Assembly (NCBI RefSeq): GCF_963678635.1
Contig: NW_026971705.1
Location: 64,001 to 114,992 of the forward strand
Direction: 5' to 3'
DNA length: 50,992 nucleotides
Source: Symsagittifera roscoffensis
Taxonomy: Eukaryota; Xenacoelomorpha; Acoela; Convolutidae
The position numbers were made by a program, and so were the translations under genes. This document shows, one piece after another, positions 1 to 11,827 of the stretch. The notes beneath the pieces were generated by a model, which saw only the letters and a program-made list of their open reading frames with translations, was not told where the DNA came from and made no database searches. Positions within the stretch are counted from its first letter, which is position 1, and each line of letters starts with the position of its first letter.

Positions 1-3000
1 CCAGAGAACACATGAGTGAAGGGTTGGAAGTCTGGATACCGAATGACGCAACGCCTTCCTTGCGTAGCCTAGAGACACAACCTGTACGTCCACTAATGGA
101 TGTGGTGCTGCCGGGATATACCCCAACCTCGACCTCGAGCGACAGTCAGGTGAGTGGCGGCTCATCGCGCCTGAAAGAGCAAGGCGAGAAATTACAGCAG
201 AAAAACCGTGAAAGATCGGCAAGACCGGAGCTTCCCCCAACTTGGAGGGAACAGCCGGTCAGGAGCGTCGTGATCTCGAGTTATAAGAAAAATACAGAGG
301 GGAGGTACCACAGGCACAATCGACTGGATTGGAGTGCGGAACAGGGAGCCAGGAGGGACTGCTTCCATGATGCAGCCTGGGTGGAGTACCTCGCGCCACC
401 TCGTGTGCCAGAGGGTGCAGTTCACCTAATCATAGGGGACAGCCTGGTGCGGGTGTTGACCCGGATCCAGTCGCATTGGCAGACAGGAATCTTGAGTTTC
501 GCTGTAGCTGCCACGCCACAGATGTTGGCAACCCTGGACATGCTAGGGATGACTAAAGTATACACGGTGACCCTGATGATCGGGACTAACGATGTGTCAA
601 GGGGAGAAGCGAGGAAAATAACGAGGCTGTACGACAAGACGAGCTGCCTTCTTGAGGAGCCGAGGATCCAGATGGACCCCATCCTGCTGACGGTATGTAC
701 GGTCCCCTACAACATGATGTTTGATCAGCACGCCTTGGAGATGAACGAGAAGGTGCGGAACCTAAACAAGGTGATCCGAGACATACACCGGAAGAGTGTG
801 CTTCCTGTCAGACTGTTGGACGTAGCGGAGCGCATGGAGAAAAAGGGATTCCCTGAAGACACCTCCAATGATGGAATCCATTTCGATAGGCCAAGGGGAG
901 CGGAGTGGCTGAACGACGTCTTTAAGGACCACATAAACACGCTAGAGTCGGATCTGCTAGAGACAGCCCAATTCACATTAGGACCACCTCCGAACCCACC
1001 ATTCCTTGCCTCAAGGGCCTTGTCTGGTCGCTTGGGAACGAGAGTTGACACTAGAGACGGCTCGAGGAGCAATCAGACCCGATTGCAGAGTGCCACGCCA
1101 ATGGAGTCTGAGGAGGTGACGTCATCAACACCTCCAGGCTCGGCGATATCCTCAGTGGTAGTGGCAGAGAACAAGCGGGAAAAGAGGTCTATAGAGACCG
1201 CTCGCTTGAGGTATCCTGAGAAGGTGAAAGAACTGGACCTAGAGAGTTTGGAATGCAGGCGAGAATTGGCGGAAACCCTGGGGATTGAACGAGTGTCGCA
1301 CGAGGATTTGAATAGACATCATTGCGTGGACTGGTTGAAAGCTCATGAGGTGCACTTCTCGAGAACGAAATTGATGGAGACCGCAGACCTGACTGGATTT
1401 CCCACAAAAGCGATCATGGGACCCATTAATTACCGACCTCTCAAGCTGCTGGGGAGTCCTGGACTTATAGCAGAACCTCCCAAGCACCGAACGAACATCG
1501 CCAGGATCAGGTTGGCGACCCCGGCACAGTTGAAAGTGGTAGACAAACTACTCAATCCAGGGTCGATGGAATTGCCGGATGCCGCTTACAAAGGCTCGAA
1601 ATTGGCGGAAGATCCCAGGTACGGGAAGCCCTGTGGCAGCACCCAGCTGGCCAAAACCCTGGCAGTTTATGATAGAGCAGATCCAGCTGCTGCGAGAGTA
1701 GTCATTGTGGCGGGGTCGGACTTCGAAGGAACGTCTCCCAAGTTGTTCTGGCCGGAGACTCTGATATACTCTTTGCCAGGAGCTGAATTAAATCAGATGT
1801 TAACTCTGGTGGTGGCAATAAAGTCGGAGATGCCCTGTGAACCTGAGCTGCTATTGTTTGCAGGAATGAATGATCACCTGCACGCGGTGGGACTTCTTGA
1901 GCAACTGAAGGGCGATGAAAATCCGCCATCGAGGAAGATATGGGAAGCCATTCAGGCGTTGTTTGCGGCGATGAATGAAGTGCAAGAGAATGTTGTCTCG
2001 AGATTTGGGTCCAAGACGAAGGTGGTGTTTACCACATCCCCTGGATACGCGAATATGCCACCCGCCCTACAATTCGTGTACGCGGTCTTGATCCTGATAG
2101 CAGAAGGGAATGAATGGCGGATTCTAATGGCAGCCCCCAATCGGGAGTTGGAGCCATCGAACCTGAGGCTTCGCATGTCAGAATTGGCGGCGGCATGGGC
2201 GGACATATCTCATGCACTGAGGGGCTTTTATGGACTAGCCGACATCCTGATCGTATTAAATGAGGTGCTCTTGCTAGAGATATCGAACTTTGCCAGGCAA
2301 CTCAAGTTCAACCCAGTCATCAGAGACGATCACCCGGCGATAAGCCAATTGACGGCCAGTTTGTGGTTTCGGAGTATGGACGTGAAGATCACAAACTCCA
2401 CCAGCAGGTCTAGAGGTCCCAGTAACGAGAGAAGAAATGTGGCCGAGACGGAGAAGCAATTAGAATCGATGAAATATCGATTGACTCAAGAGAATGGCTG
2501 GTGGAGGAAGCACCACCCCTCGTGAAACAAGTCTGGAGTTTTCTGGAGAAACAACTGGAGCTGGCCGAAACAAAAGACATGACGGTGGCTAGATTTGTCT
2601 CGGCCGCCAATGAAGTGACGATTGGAGGGTTCTGGAGAGAGCACGCCAAGGGTGAATTGAGGACTAGGAGGGATTATGAGGTTCTCAAGTTCTTGAGTCC
2701 TTGCTGGGAGAAGGAATTCATGGCAGGAATGTTCGGCACCACGGCGACTATCTTTGGAGCCTTCGTGCAGGAGATACTGGGCATGCCCATCAGTCTGCTC
2801 TTGGCTTTGTATTTGGTTTACCCCAGATACTTGTTCAACATGGGCCCAGTATACATGTTTAGTCGAGGAGTGGAGACACTTCGAGTCGATGGGTACCTGG
2901 CACTATTACTCTTAACCCATGGGGAATTGGTGTCGTTTCATCGATTAATGGAATATGGAGAGCCTCTGTCTATGGGGAGAGTCCACTCGAGCATTGAAAC

Positions 3001-6000
3001 CAGCTCCTACAAGTGTGCCGCAGGGTTGAAGACGTTGTTAGTGCAATACCTCATGATGCAGAATCGGCACATGACGGGTGAAGATGAGAATCCAACCTCG
3101 AGAGAAGAATGGAAGAAGACGAATAGAGGGATGCCTCTGCTGACGGACCTTTGCCTGGCAATGAGGTCGGACCCAATGGGGATAATCCGGGGCCTAGAGG
3201 AGGTGGTGACCTGCATTTATGGTCCAGCAGTGACGTACGCGTTCCCAGACCCCCTGGTGACAACGTATCGTCACTCTGTAACGCACTTGAGTCTTATCAG
3301 TATACTGGATGGGACGGCGTTAAATTGGTGTCAGCAGGAGGTGCTCAGAGAGCGAATGAGCAACACGGTACTCATTGGAAAGGTGAAAGATGCCGAGCTA
3401 ATAGTGTACAACTTCCGGGGGCAAATGCAATGTAGAATGGGAGGCAAGCGAGAGGGTCTCATCGAAATGTATCCCAAATTCTGGAACTTGAACCCATTGA
3501 CGGCAGACGGACGAGAAATCTTGAGAATTCCTGCCTGGAAGGAGTGCTTTGCACTGGTGAAGTGGGAGCTGGAAACCATAATGGAGAAAGAAATCCTCCC
3601 AGCCACCATGCCTGAGTTCCCAATAGTCAGGAGGATGACCTTAGGAATGAACAGTCCCTTGGTAGTTCCCTCCATAATGGCGAGGATGACGACGGAGGAA
3701 ATGCAGAAGGATTTCACTGATGGCTGGGACCCCCTGTTCATCGGCTACACGGCGGCGGTCTACTTCCATACTAGCGAGGCGAAGGTAAATTCGTGGACGA
3801 CGCGAGCGAAAAAGATGAGAGGTTCGCAGCCCCCCGGATATGAGGTGCGAAAGGTCTTGAGAGCTCTTGAGCAGGAGGGACTTGAGAACATGCTACCCAT
3901 ATGGGATGATGGCAGGATGATCGTGATGGAGGGGCACGTCGCATTTGTGGACGACATGAAATTTGCAACGAGAAAATACAGGGCACCCTATGGCTTAGAA
4001 CAGGTGGAAGTGAGACAGGAGGGAAAAGAACTAGATGCAGCAGGTCAACTGCACGTAGCCCTGACGGAGTACAAGAAATTGGACCCTACGACACCATCAC
4101 CACTGTCAGTGGACACGCCTGGAGACAAGAGGAGTGGACCCGTCGAGGACCGGTTTAAGAAAATTCTCGAGAGAAGGAGACATGAGTCAGAAGAAGAGAG
4201 TATGGATGAAACTCTCAGTGAAGCCGGTGAAGACATGGAAGTGGGGGATACACCTGAACCAGGGCCATCAGGGGAGGAGCTCACCACTCAAGAGCTGTTG
4301 AAAGACTTGAGCGAGGAGAATTGGGCAGATACTGCCACCCCACCTCTGAATCCGTCCCCCCGGAAGAATCTAGAATTGCCATTGGCAAATGAGACCTTCA
4401 ATATGGGGATGATACTCTTGAGCTCGGAGGAAAGGGAAAGGAACACTTTCGAAGGGAACAGGGACATATTCCTGGGGTCTCTGAAGAACGATGCTTGGCA
4501 GGAATTCCTGAAAGAATTCAATCAAGAAGTGGGCAGCGAGACGACGCTGGACAAGTTCAAGGAGGAACTGTGGGACACAGTCGTAAGATTTGGAGAACCG
4601 CTTCTGATAGGAACGGGCCTGGATGAGAAGGCGAGAAAAGAGCTGCTGAGCAAGCTGGTAGAGCTGAGGAATTCACGATCGAAGACTAGAGAAGAAAAAT
4701 GTGAGGACAGCTCTACTCTGAAACAAAAAACTGTAGATAAAATAGTTAATGATATAAAAAGGGATAAGGTTGGGACTAGTAATATGATTAAAAGTACTAA
4801 TATCCTTAAGGTTCGAGCAGGGGGGAGGCAAGAGTTGGAAGGATTGGAGGTAGACAGAGAGGTCGAATCAGTGATGATAGCCACAACACCCTCAAGCAGA
4901 GATGTGAAGACTCGCAAGAGGAAGAGAGAAGTGGAGGGATTGGGTAGTCCTTCAGTGGATGCTGTTTCGGAAGGAAACTTGAGAGAGACGGCGCCCATGG
5001 TTTTGGCTCGATGCAAGACGGCGGCATACAAGAGCAGCTCGGAGCTCAGAAGACCACTTGAAGTAGAGAGGGAAATAGAGGTTTCCACCAGTTCGACATC
5101 GGAAGAAGACTTCAAGCCTCAGAAGATAAACGTGAAGAGAAGTTCAACGAACGGACAGACATGGGAAGTAGATGTCGGCAAAGAATGGATCTCGAAGGCA
5201 CACCAGGCCACGGGCAAGCGAGTGACAAGTGACCCATTGGAGAGGAACAAGACGAGGAACACCTCCCGGACGTGGTGGGTGGCCCTCGAGACATTGAAGG
5301 AAATGGAGGACTGCTTGAAGAAATTGGACAGTGGAGTAGTGGGAATAGAATTGGAGACATTGACCTCGTATGATAGACTGAAGTTGGGAAGCAAAAAGCT
5401 AGATGTGTATCAAGCATTGATGCAACACGTGGCTAGGTACAATTCAGGCTTGAGCCTGGCTAGGAGGAAGGATGCTTGTTTCTTGAGATGGATAATGTCA
5501 ATGATGTCTGATAGTACCATCTTGGCATGCCACCAGAGAGCAAGCGGAAGTAAAACCGTGCAAAAAAGAGTCTCAACGATCATCTTAAACGTGTATCAGA
5601 GTACTGGTATAGAAAAAGAAGATGGTTCCAGACTGTCCCTAGAGAACCACAGAAAGCTGGACGAGGTACGGAGATTTTATAATAAGAAGTTCGAAGAAGA
5701 GCATAATGTTCACCGTAACTTGGCCTCGTCAGAGCAGTACTCGAGACCCAGCGAGAAGGGGGAATACCAATACGTGTCAGGAGTGATGGGAATAGCCTAC
5801 AACCCCTTCTTAGACTCGGAAACTGGAGGCGCCCACAGAAACCATGAGGTAGCGGAGCTACTGAAGTTTTGGACAGAGAGAATAATGGAAATAGACGCGG
5901 TGGAAAAAGAGGGGCCGAGCCTGGGCCTGATTCTTGAGAAAACACCAGAGGTGGTAAGCATACCGCGCTCAAACAAGAGAGTTGAAGTGAACATGGGCGA

Positions 6001-7827
6001 TGGAAATGGCTTGTTAACCACGAACTTGGGAGTGGTATGGAAGCTACTAAGACCCTCCTGGTGTCCACATCCCCACGCGAGTCTGATCGAGGAAACCACC
6101 GAGCGAGTGAGGTTAGCACCAACGGAAGATGAAGATCTGGCAAAGTTGAGTGTGCTGCATAAGCTAATCTCACCTCAGATGCAAGAGCCAAGCGAAAAGA
6201 CGAACAAACCCGGGTCAGCGAAGAAATTGGAGCCGGGTAGCTGTCTGGATTCAACGTGTGGAAACGGGGAACACACCTGCGATGGACGGTCATGCGTCAG
6301 AATACTGTCCTTTCAAAAAGAAGACCTGGTCACTTGGTTCGAAGACATCACAGAAAGGGAGAGAAGTGAAGTGCAAATAGTAGCGGAGTGTTACGCGAGA
6401 ACCACGGTGAATATAGCGACAGCTCTCGGATTTTTCTCGAGAATGTGTAGTTTGCAGTCATTGGAAAGACTAGAGTCTGAACACCATTGGGTGACGGCGT
6501 TGAGCGTAGAATCATGGCCTGGGGTGTTGCAGGTGACTCAAAAACACATCCGGAGCTGGAAAGTTGGTCTTGAGGCAGAAATGGGGTTTCCCCTGAGCGA
6601 AGCTTATGGCCTGCCATTGAACGCAAAATCCCTGATAGGGTCAATGATGGCCAACTTGTGCGGAAGTCACTACCCACTGCACATGGCGATGGTGGAAGCA
6701 TCCAGCCAGAGAGTACTGGTGGACAAGGCCTTCTCAGTGCCCAAGTGCGTGAGGTTGGCTAGGATATCGCATCACTCGCACAAGTTGTTGAGAAAAATCA
6801 GAGGGACAGTACCAAAAGAATTGAGAGATGACTTGAGTGAAATCTGGGGAGAAGAACTTTTGAAGTTGGAGAGAGAGAACACAAGCGATCACGAGAGACA
6901 AAACGTGATCGGAAAACCTGTGGGAAGTGCTCCAAACCTGGAAGATGACGACACGATGCATGAGAAAATGAGGGAGCTTGAGCCTCTCTTGGAAGCCTCG
7001 GGGGAGCGTAACCTCAGGAGCATTGAGATCACCCATGGAGAATGCCCATGCCACTGTTTGGCGCAAACGCTGTGGTATCCAGATCACAAGAACCTTTGCC
7101 TGGTGTGGGATATGGAAGAAATCCGGTCGATCGGACTACCGGATCACCGACAGAAGGTGACGCTCTTGGTAGTGAGTACGATGTTGGCTCTGAGATGGAT
7201 AGAAGAGAATATAACGAAGTATCGGGAAGCGGGGACGCCAACGGCTGAGTCAATATACGCGATAGACTACAGTAGGAGACTCGAGTTGTTTGAGACTGCG
7301 TGCAAGGTATTCGCCATACCACGGAAGTCAGACATGTCTGGAGCCGTTTGAGGTACTTCCCATGGTTTCGGGCGACGCTGACGTCTTGGTTGTACATGAC
7401 AACGAAAGATCACATGAGAAAACATCAAAAGGAGTATCGACAGTTCCAGGCCGGGATTGGGCCGGAAGCTTTCAAGAGACCCCTGTTAACCCATCGTAAT
7501 GCAATCACGACAGGATGGAAGAGAGTGGGTAAAATGTCTAGAGACAATACCAAGGCGAGGGAATCGATACTAGAGGAGGACCTGGCGAAGAACGTGAGCT
7601 TGAGCCTGCACAACTCCTTTTGTTTGAACCGGGAATCTAGGGTGAAGGCACTACCCAACCAGGCAAAGAGGTTGCAAGAGCAAAGAGAATGGATGCGATC
7701 CTACGAACAGCTGAAGGCTTGGGAGGAGATTGTGATTAGCTCCGATGATGAAGAGGAACTGTTGAGACAGTTTGCCGTATCTAGTACTTCAGGGTGCAGT
7801 ACCTCCAAGGCGAAGAGTGCGAGATGA
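1..7827 (+). pseudogene. Element A: broken ORF3 (5'-truncated by window edge) of the giant LTR retrotransposon
   Basis: This stretch aligns along its whole length with ORF3 of element B (B position about 22469 onward) at high nucleotide identity, so it is the 3' half of an older copy. It starts at the equivalent of B residue about 270 and keeps the first SGNH domain (GDSLVR near 437-454, GTND near 583, DGIHFD near 872) and the degenerate second one. The frame is broken twice. A 46-bp deletion at about 2504 shifts frame, so one reading frame stops at 2525 and the next runs 2501-7351. A single-base deletion near 7321 shifts frame again, and the rest is read in 7300-7827. An in-frame 201-bp deletion near 5339 removes 67 codons, and a 3-bp deletion lies near 5475. 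It also carries one 6-bp insertion relative to B near 4850. The product is almost certainly non-functional. Confidence 0.93.
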
Positions 7828-7990
7828 GTAAGTGGCTCGAATGGATCTTGAGTCTTCAGAGGGAAAGGGGGCTTGAGCGTGGATCCGGGTGAAACTTGGA
7901 TTCACGAAAAAGAAATTTTAACAAAGCAAATATTGTTATTAATATACTATATTTACTATATAAATCAAAATGCTGCATGACAATTTCCTA
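7828..7990 (+). other. Element A 3' untranslated remnant
   Basis: The sequence matches the start of element B's 3' region (30541-30707), including the run of purines near 7860 and the AT-rich stretch after it. It then jumps directly into the interior of the LTR at 7991. Element B has a further 263 bp of 3' region plus the first 546 bp of LTR at this point. The join lies at a shared ATTG, so a microhomology deletion is the simplest explanation. Confidence 0.8.
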
Positions 7991-8312
7991 ATTGTTATGT
8001 TGAGGTAAGGCGAGTTTTAGGTTGATCCATCTGAAATGGATCAAAGTTCCACTGTCTAATAAAAAGTAACTTAACGGATTGTTCCGACCCGGTTTTTAAC
8101 GGCGTTCATGTATTTTGGGTATCTAGAGACCTGAGTATGGGGACGTTATTAATTCTAGAGCGGGGGGGATATTTTAGTAGTAGCCTTTAAGCTGTAACGG
8201 GTCGTGGTCTCGTGTCACAAGCGAACCGAATTGGCTCCGACTGATTTGAGGTGGAAAAACACAAGAGATAGTGTCCCTGACTCTTGAGCCAATAGTTATA
8301 GGGCCTATTTTA
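7991..8312 (+). repeat. Element A 3' LTR, internal remnant left of the nested insertion
   Basis: The segment aligns with 8859-9180 of element B's 5' LTR with about a dozen differences, so it is older than the B insertion. It contains the LTR hairpin (8022-8044) and the following AATAAA. The 5' 546 bp of this LTR are missing. At its right end (GGGCCTATTTT) the LTR sequence breaks off where element B begins. The missing tail is found on the far side of B at 31879-31920. Confidence 0.85.
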
Positions 8313-8732
8313 TGTGCCAGTCGGTCATATTTGGAAGTTTGACCTTGAGAGGAGCAAAAAACACTTGATTTTGGAGTGAAATTTAATTTTTCAAAATTTT
8401 GAATGGAACCTGTCATGCACGATTTTCTCGCGAGAACTGAAAAAGAAGTTAGAACAATTTCAGAACAATTGAGTCGCACACGCGGGAAAGTTGTAAGAAA
8501 AAGCAGTAGGAAATTGCTATTCGCAATTTCCATCACTATAATAATCGAGAGTAGAGCTGTCCCATCTGTGACAGAGACGAGAGCATTCCCTCGAATTGGA
8601 TTATAGCGACTGGAGTATTATTCGGAACTGGACTAGAGTGAACCTTCGGTGGAAAGGTGGACAGCTTGAGTGTCCTAATGGTTCACAAGAAAACTATTGT
8701 CTAGAGTATAAACTCGTTCTCATTGTTAAAAC

Positions 8733-8739
8733 TATAAAA
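8733..8739 (+). promoter_or_regulatory. TATA box of the 5' LTR
   Basis: TATAAAA lies in the middle of the LTR, about 190 bp before the AATAAA signal. A start site about 30 bp downstream would give an R region of roughly 180 bp, which is reasonable for an LTR. The same motif is at 31391-31397 in the 3' LTR. Confidence 0.6.
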
Positions 8740-8889
8740 CATTAGACTCATTTAGTTACGTTATTTAATTCTTGAGTTAACTACCGACTGGATTATTTCC
8801 CACTTCTTGAGCGTGCTACTATGTGAGTACAAATTTAAATTCTAGAGTGTGTTTTATGATTGTTATGTTGAGGTAAGGCGAGTTTTAGG

Positions 8890-8912
8890 TTGATCCATCT
8901 GAAATGGATCAA
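8890..8912 (+). promoter_or_regulatory. Perfect 9-bp hairpin just before the LTR polyadenylation signal
   Basis: TTGATCCAT, a five-base loop (CTGAA) and ATGGATCAA form a perfect stem 13 bases before AATAAA. The hairpin is also intact in element A (8022-8044) and in the 3' LTR (31548-31570). It would lie in the R region of the transcript and be present at both RNA ends. Confidence 0.6.
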
Positions 8913-8925
8913 AGTTCCACTGTCT

Positions 8926-8931
8926 AATAAA
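8926..8931 (+). terminator. LTR polyadenylation signal AATAAA
   Basis: AATAAA followed by a short A run lies downstream of the TATA box and hairpin. In the 3' LTR the equivalent at 31584-31589 would end the element's transcript. Confidence 0.6.
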
Positions 8932-9231
8932 AAAGTAACTTAACGGATTGTTCCAACCCGGTTTTTAACGGCGTTCACGTGTTTTGGGTATCTAGAGACC
9001 TAAGTATGGGGACGTTTCTAATTCTAGAGTGGGGGGATATTTTAGTAGTAGCCTTTAAGCTGTAACGGGTCGTAGTCTCATGTCACAAACGAACCGAACT
9101 GGCTCCGACCGTTCTTGAGGTAGAAAAACACAAGAGATAGTGTCCCTGACCCTTGAGCCAGTGGTTATAGGGCCTATTTTTCTTAAGCCTCATGTGTGAC
9201 TGCAGTAGACGAATGTTACATAGTGTTTTTA

Positions 9232-9246
9232 TGGCGCTCCTGGGTG
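9232..9246 (+). other. Candidate primer binding site
   Basis: The sequence TGGCGCTCCTGGGTG starts 11 bases after the LTR end. TGG is the complement of a tRNA CCA end, and the rest would pair with a T-stem ending in GCGCCA. The gap is longer than the usual 0-3 bases and I cannot name the tRNA, so the call is tentative. Confidence 0.45.
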
Positions 9247-9730
9247 TTTACGACATCAAGACTACGGAGTCGAACCCACTTGAGACAGCTTCGGGCTGAA
9301 TGCCCATTCTAGAGTACCGGCGGTACGGTTCGACAGGAACGTGCAAACCTTCCGGTTGTACCGTGATAGCTTTTTAAGAAAACTCGAGAAAATTTCCTGG
9401 TACGCTCTCCGAACGAGGCTTAGCTAACCGAGTAAAGGGGGGCAACTAGGGGGACAAAAACACGAACAAAAAGACAAAAAGCAAAACAAAAAAAACCAAA
9501 AAAGAATAGAAAAAGGAACAAAAACCATAAAACGAAAAAAGACAGTGACTTTGACACCAGATCAGTTGGATCAAACCTTTATATTAATTAAATAGTATAC
9601 CCATACTGTTTTATAAGTTCGATCGTTTCGATCAACCTAGCAATTTAACCCAGTAACCGTAATAAAGTGCCCGAGTGTGGGGCGTTGTCAAGGGTTTTCA
9701 GATAGTTTGGAACTTAGCTGGACAACAAGG

Positions 9731-9920
9731 AAACTTGACTGGAAGAGGTGACCAGCCGAGTGGGAGGGTTGTTCAGGAGTACCTGAGCTGAACCAATAGG
9801 AGACTCGACTGGAAGAGGTGACCGGCCGAGTGGGAAACTGGTTCAGGAACGCTTGAGCTGAACCAATAGGAGACTGGACTGGAACAGGTGACCAGTCGAG
9901 TGGGAAAGCAGCCAAGAAGG
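9731..9920 (+). repeat. 70-bp tandem repeat, about 2.6 copies, in the leader
   Basis: The units begin near 9737, 9807 and 9877 (GACTGGAAGAGGTGACC-like starts), exactly 70 bp apart, with a few substitutions between units. Each includes the element GAGCTGAACCAATAGGAGAC. The third unit is incomplete. Confidence 0.85.
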
Positions 9921-10728
9921 ATTTGACAGTTCTCGAGTTCTCAAGTTGGGCAGAACGGGTATCGTTAGAATCCACATTACATTATAGGAGATAAGTGTAA
10001 AATTGGATAAGCGAAATCCCCCAGTTTTGAGGAACGTTTTTACTTGAGCAGGCCTGGAAACAGGTCTACGGTTTTCTCTTGAGAGGTTTAGCACCCGGCG
10101 CTTAAAGTAATTTTTAGGCTTAAGAAGGGGGGCTAGAAAGGGGGGAGGTTAGAAGGGGGACTGGTTAGGCTAGAGGTGAGCGGTTGCGAATTGTAAAAAG
10201 GGGAGAAACTAGAGTAACTAATTAATCGACATCGTTGACTTAGTTACATTAGCATAACACGCGTTGGTGATAATAGGTGAATATCCAAAATTCAACTCGA
10301 GTTAAGACTGGTACGCTGGTTGGTTTGGTAGGGGGAACCGGATATAGACAGCTTTTGTGATACCCCATAAGATCACTAGTGGGGGGAGGAAAACGCGTGG
10401 CAATTAGGTACCAGACATTTTTTTTAGACGAAAGGTAGACATTGGTCACCTTTGAATTTCAGGTGGGCTCATTTTTCTGTTTTTATTATTTTTCTTACTT
10501 AGATTTTTGTTGCATTTTAGTGAGGATTTGTGTTTGGTTTTATACGAACAGGTGATCACAAGATACCTGCGCACCTACATTGAAATAGAAACAACCAAAA
10601 AGAAGAGGGGGGTCAGCATTTGGCTTTTAAGAGAGGGTTTTTGGGAAAATTTTACTAGAGCTTGAGTGGTGGTACAAGGTACGGTGATTCAAGAAGACCC
10701 TACAACGAGGAAGACACTCCGTGACGAG

Positions 10729-11441
10729 TCTTGGGACAGTACCGAAGAAGTCTTGGGACAGAGCAGTCTTGGGACAGTGGTCTTGGGACAGGGTCTTGGG
10801 ACAGTGGTCTTGGGACAGGGTCTTGGGACAGTGGTCTTGGGACAGGGTCTTGGGACAGTGGTCTTGGGACAGTGGTCTTGGGACAGGGTCTTGGGACAGG
10901 GTCTTGGGACAGTGGTCTTGGGACAGGGTCTTGGGACAGTGGTCTTGGGACAGGGTCTTGGGACAGTGGTCTTGGGACAGTGGTCTTGGGACAAGGGTCT
11001 TGGGACACTAGTCTTGGGACACTAGCCTTGGGACACTGGTCTTGGGACACTGGTCTTGGGACAGTAGTCTTGGGACACTAGCCTTGGGACAGTAGTCTTG
11101 GGACACCAGCCTTGGGACACTGGTCTTGGGACACTACCCTTGGGACACTAGTCTTGGGACGGTAGTCTTGGGACACTAGCCTTGGGACACTAGTCTTGGG
11201 ACAGTAGTCTTGGGACACTAGCCTTGGGACACTGGTCTTGGGACACTACCCTTGGGACACTAGTCTTGGGACAGTAGTCTTGGGACAGTAGTCTTGGGAC
11301 ACTAGCCTTGGGACACTAGTCTTGGGACAGTAGTCTTGGGACACTAGTCTTGGGACAGTAATCTTGGAACAGTGGCCTTGGTACAAGGGTCTTAGGACAC
11401 TAGCGGAGAGTACTGTGATAGTGACGAATAGTCTTGGGACG
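10729..11441 (+). repeat. TTGGGACA minisatellite, about 49 units of 13-14 bp
   Basis: I count about 49 units with the core CTTGGGACA. The 5' part mixes 14-base (GTCTTGGGACAGTG) and 13-base (GTCTTGGGACAGG) units. The 3' part uses GTCTTGGGACACTA and GCCTTGGGACACTA types in higher-order combinations. The last units (TTGGAACA, TTGGTACA, TTAGGACA) are decayed. It lies inside the transcribed leader, about 260 bases before gag. Every reading frame across it is open in places, but mixed unit lengths make a protein unlikely. Confidence 0.93.
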
Positions 11442-11827
11442 GTATAAAAATTGAAGTAAAATTACAACAAGTGTGTCTTAAGACAAAATAAGACAAATCG
11501 AAATAGGTACGGTTGAGACCACATTAAGGGAAATTTTTCAAAGGTTTTAGAAAGAGAGCTACAACAAGGTTTTTAACACGTTGTACAAAATTTGTTACCA
11601 CAAAAATTTTTTTTTTGTTTTATTATTTTTTTTTATTTATTCTTAGAATAGAATCGTGTATATAATAAAATTGTAAATAAAAGCAGTTGTAAATAGAAAT
11701 AATGAGGCGGAGTAGGGTACCGGTGCTCGAAAAAAGGTCAAGTGGATCAAACACGAAATATAATTCATCGCTGCGCGGAACGACATCAACAGGCCCAAAG
11801 ATAACAAAGAAGAACTTTTCAGTTAAC

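Larger units (their letters stand above)
8313..9220 (+). repeat. 5' LTR of element B
   Basis: The 908-bp repeat begins TGTGCCAG and ends GTTACA, and it recurs at 30971-31878. By eye the two copies differ at three bases: near 8398, in the GTTGAG(G/T)TAAGG segment near 8871, and near 8913. It holds a TATA box, a 9-bp hairpin and an AATAAA signal in the order expected for U3-R-U5. CTTGAG/CTAGAG hexamers occur repeatedly in it. Confidence 0.95.
9221..11701 (+). other. Long 5' leader of element B
   Basis: These 2.5 kb between LTR and gag show no convincing ORF. They contain short G-C-rich inverted repeats near 9290-9370 that could be packaging or dimerisation structures. An A-rich, almost T-free stretch lies at 9440-9540, a 70-bp tandem repeat at 9731-9920 and a minisatellite at 10729-11441. 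A consensus splice donor (AG|GTGAGC, GT at 10176) lies in the leader. The open frames over the minisatellite are artefacts of the repeat. Confidence 0.7.

Noticed and set aside
725-7160. Long minus-strand open frames opposite ORF3 in elements A and B
   Set aside because: They mirror the codon bias of the sense ORF and show no family resemblance.
10666-11081. Open frames over the minisatellite on both strands (repetitive LGQ/WDS or PKT proteins)
   Set aside because: They arise because the 13-14-base unit lacks stops in several frames. Mixed unit lengths shift the frame, and there is no start context or homology.
10700-11441. CRISPR-like array
   Set aside because: The units are 13-14 bp with no distinct spacers, and the setting is a eukaryotic retrotransposon.
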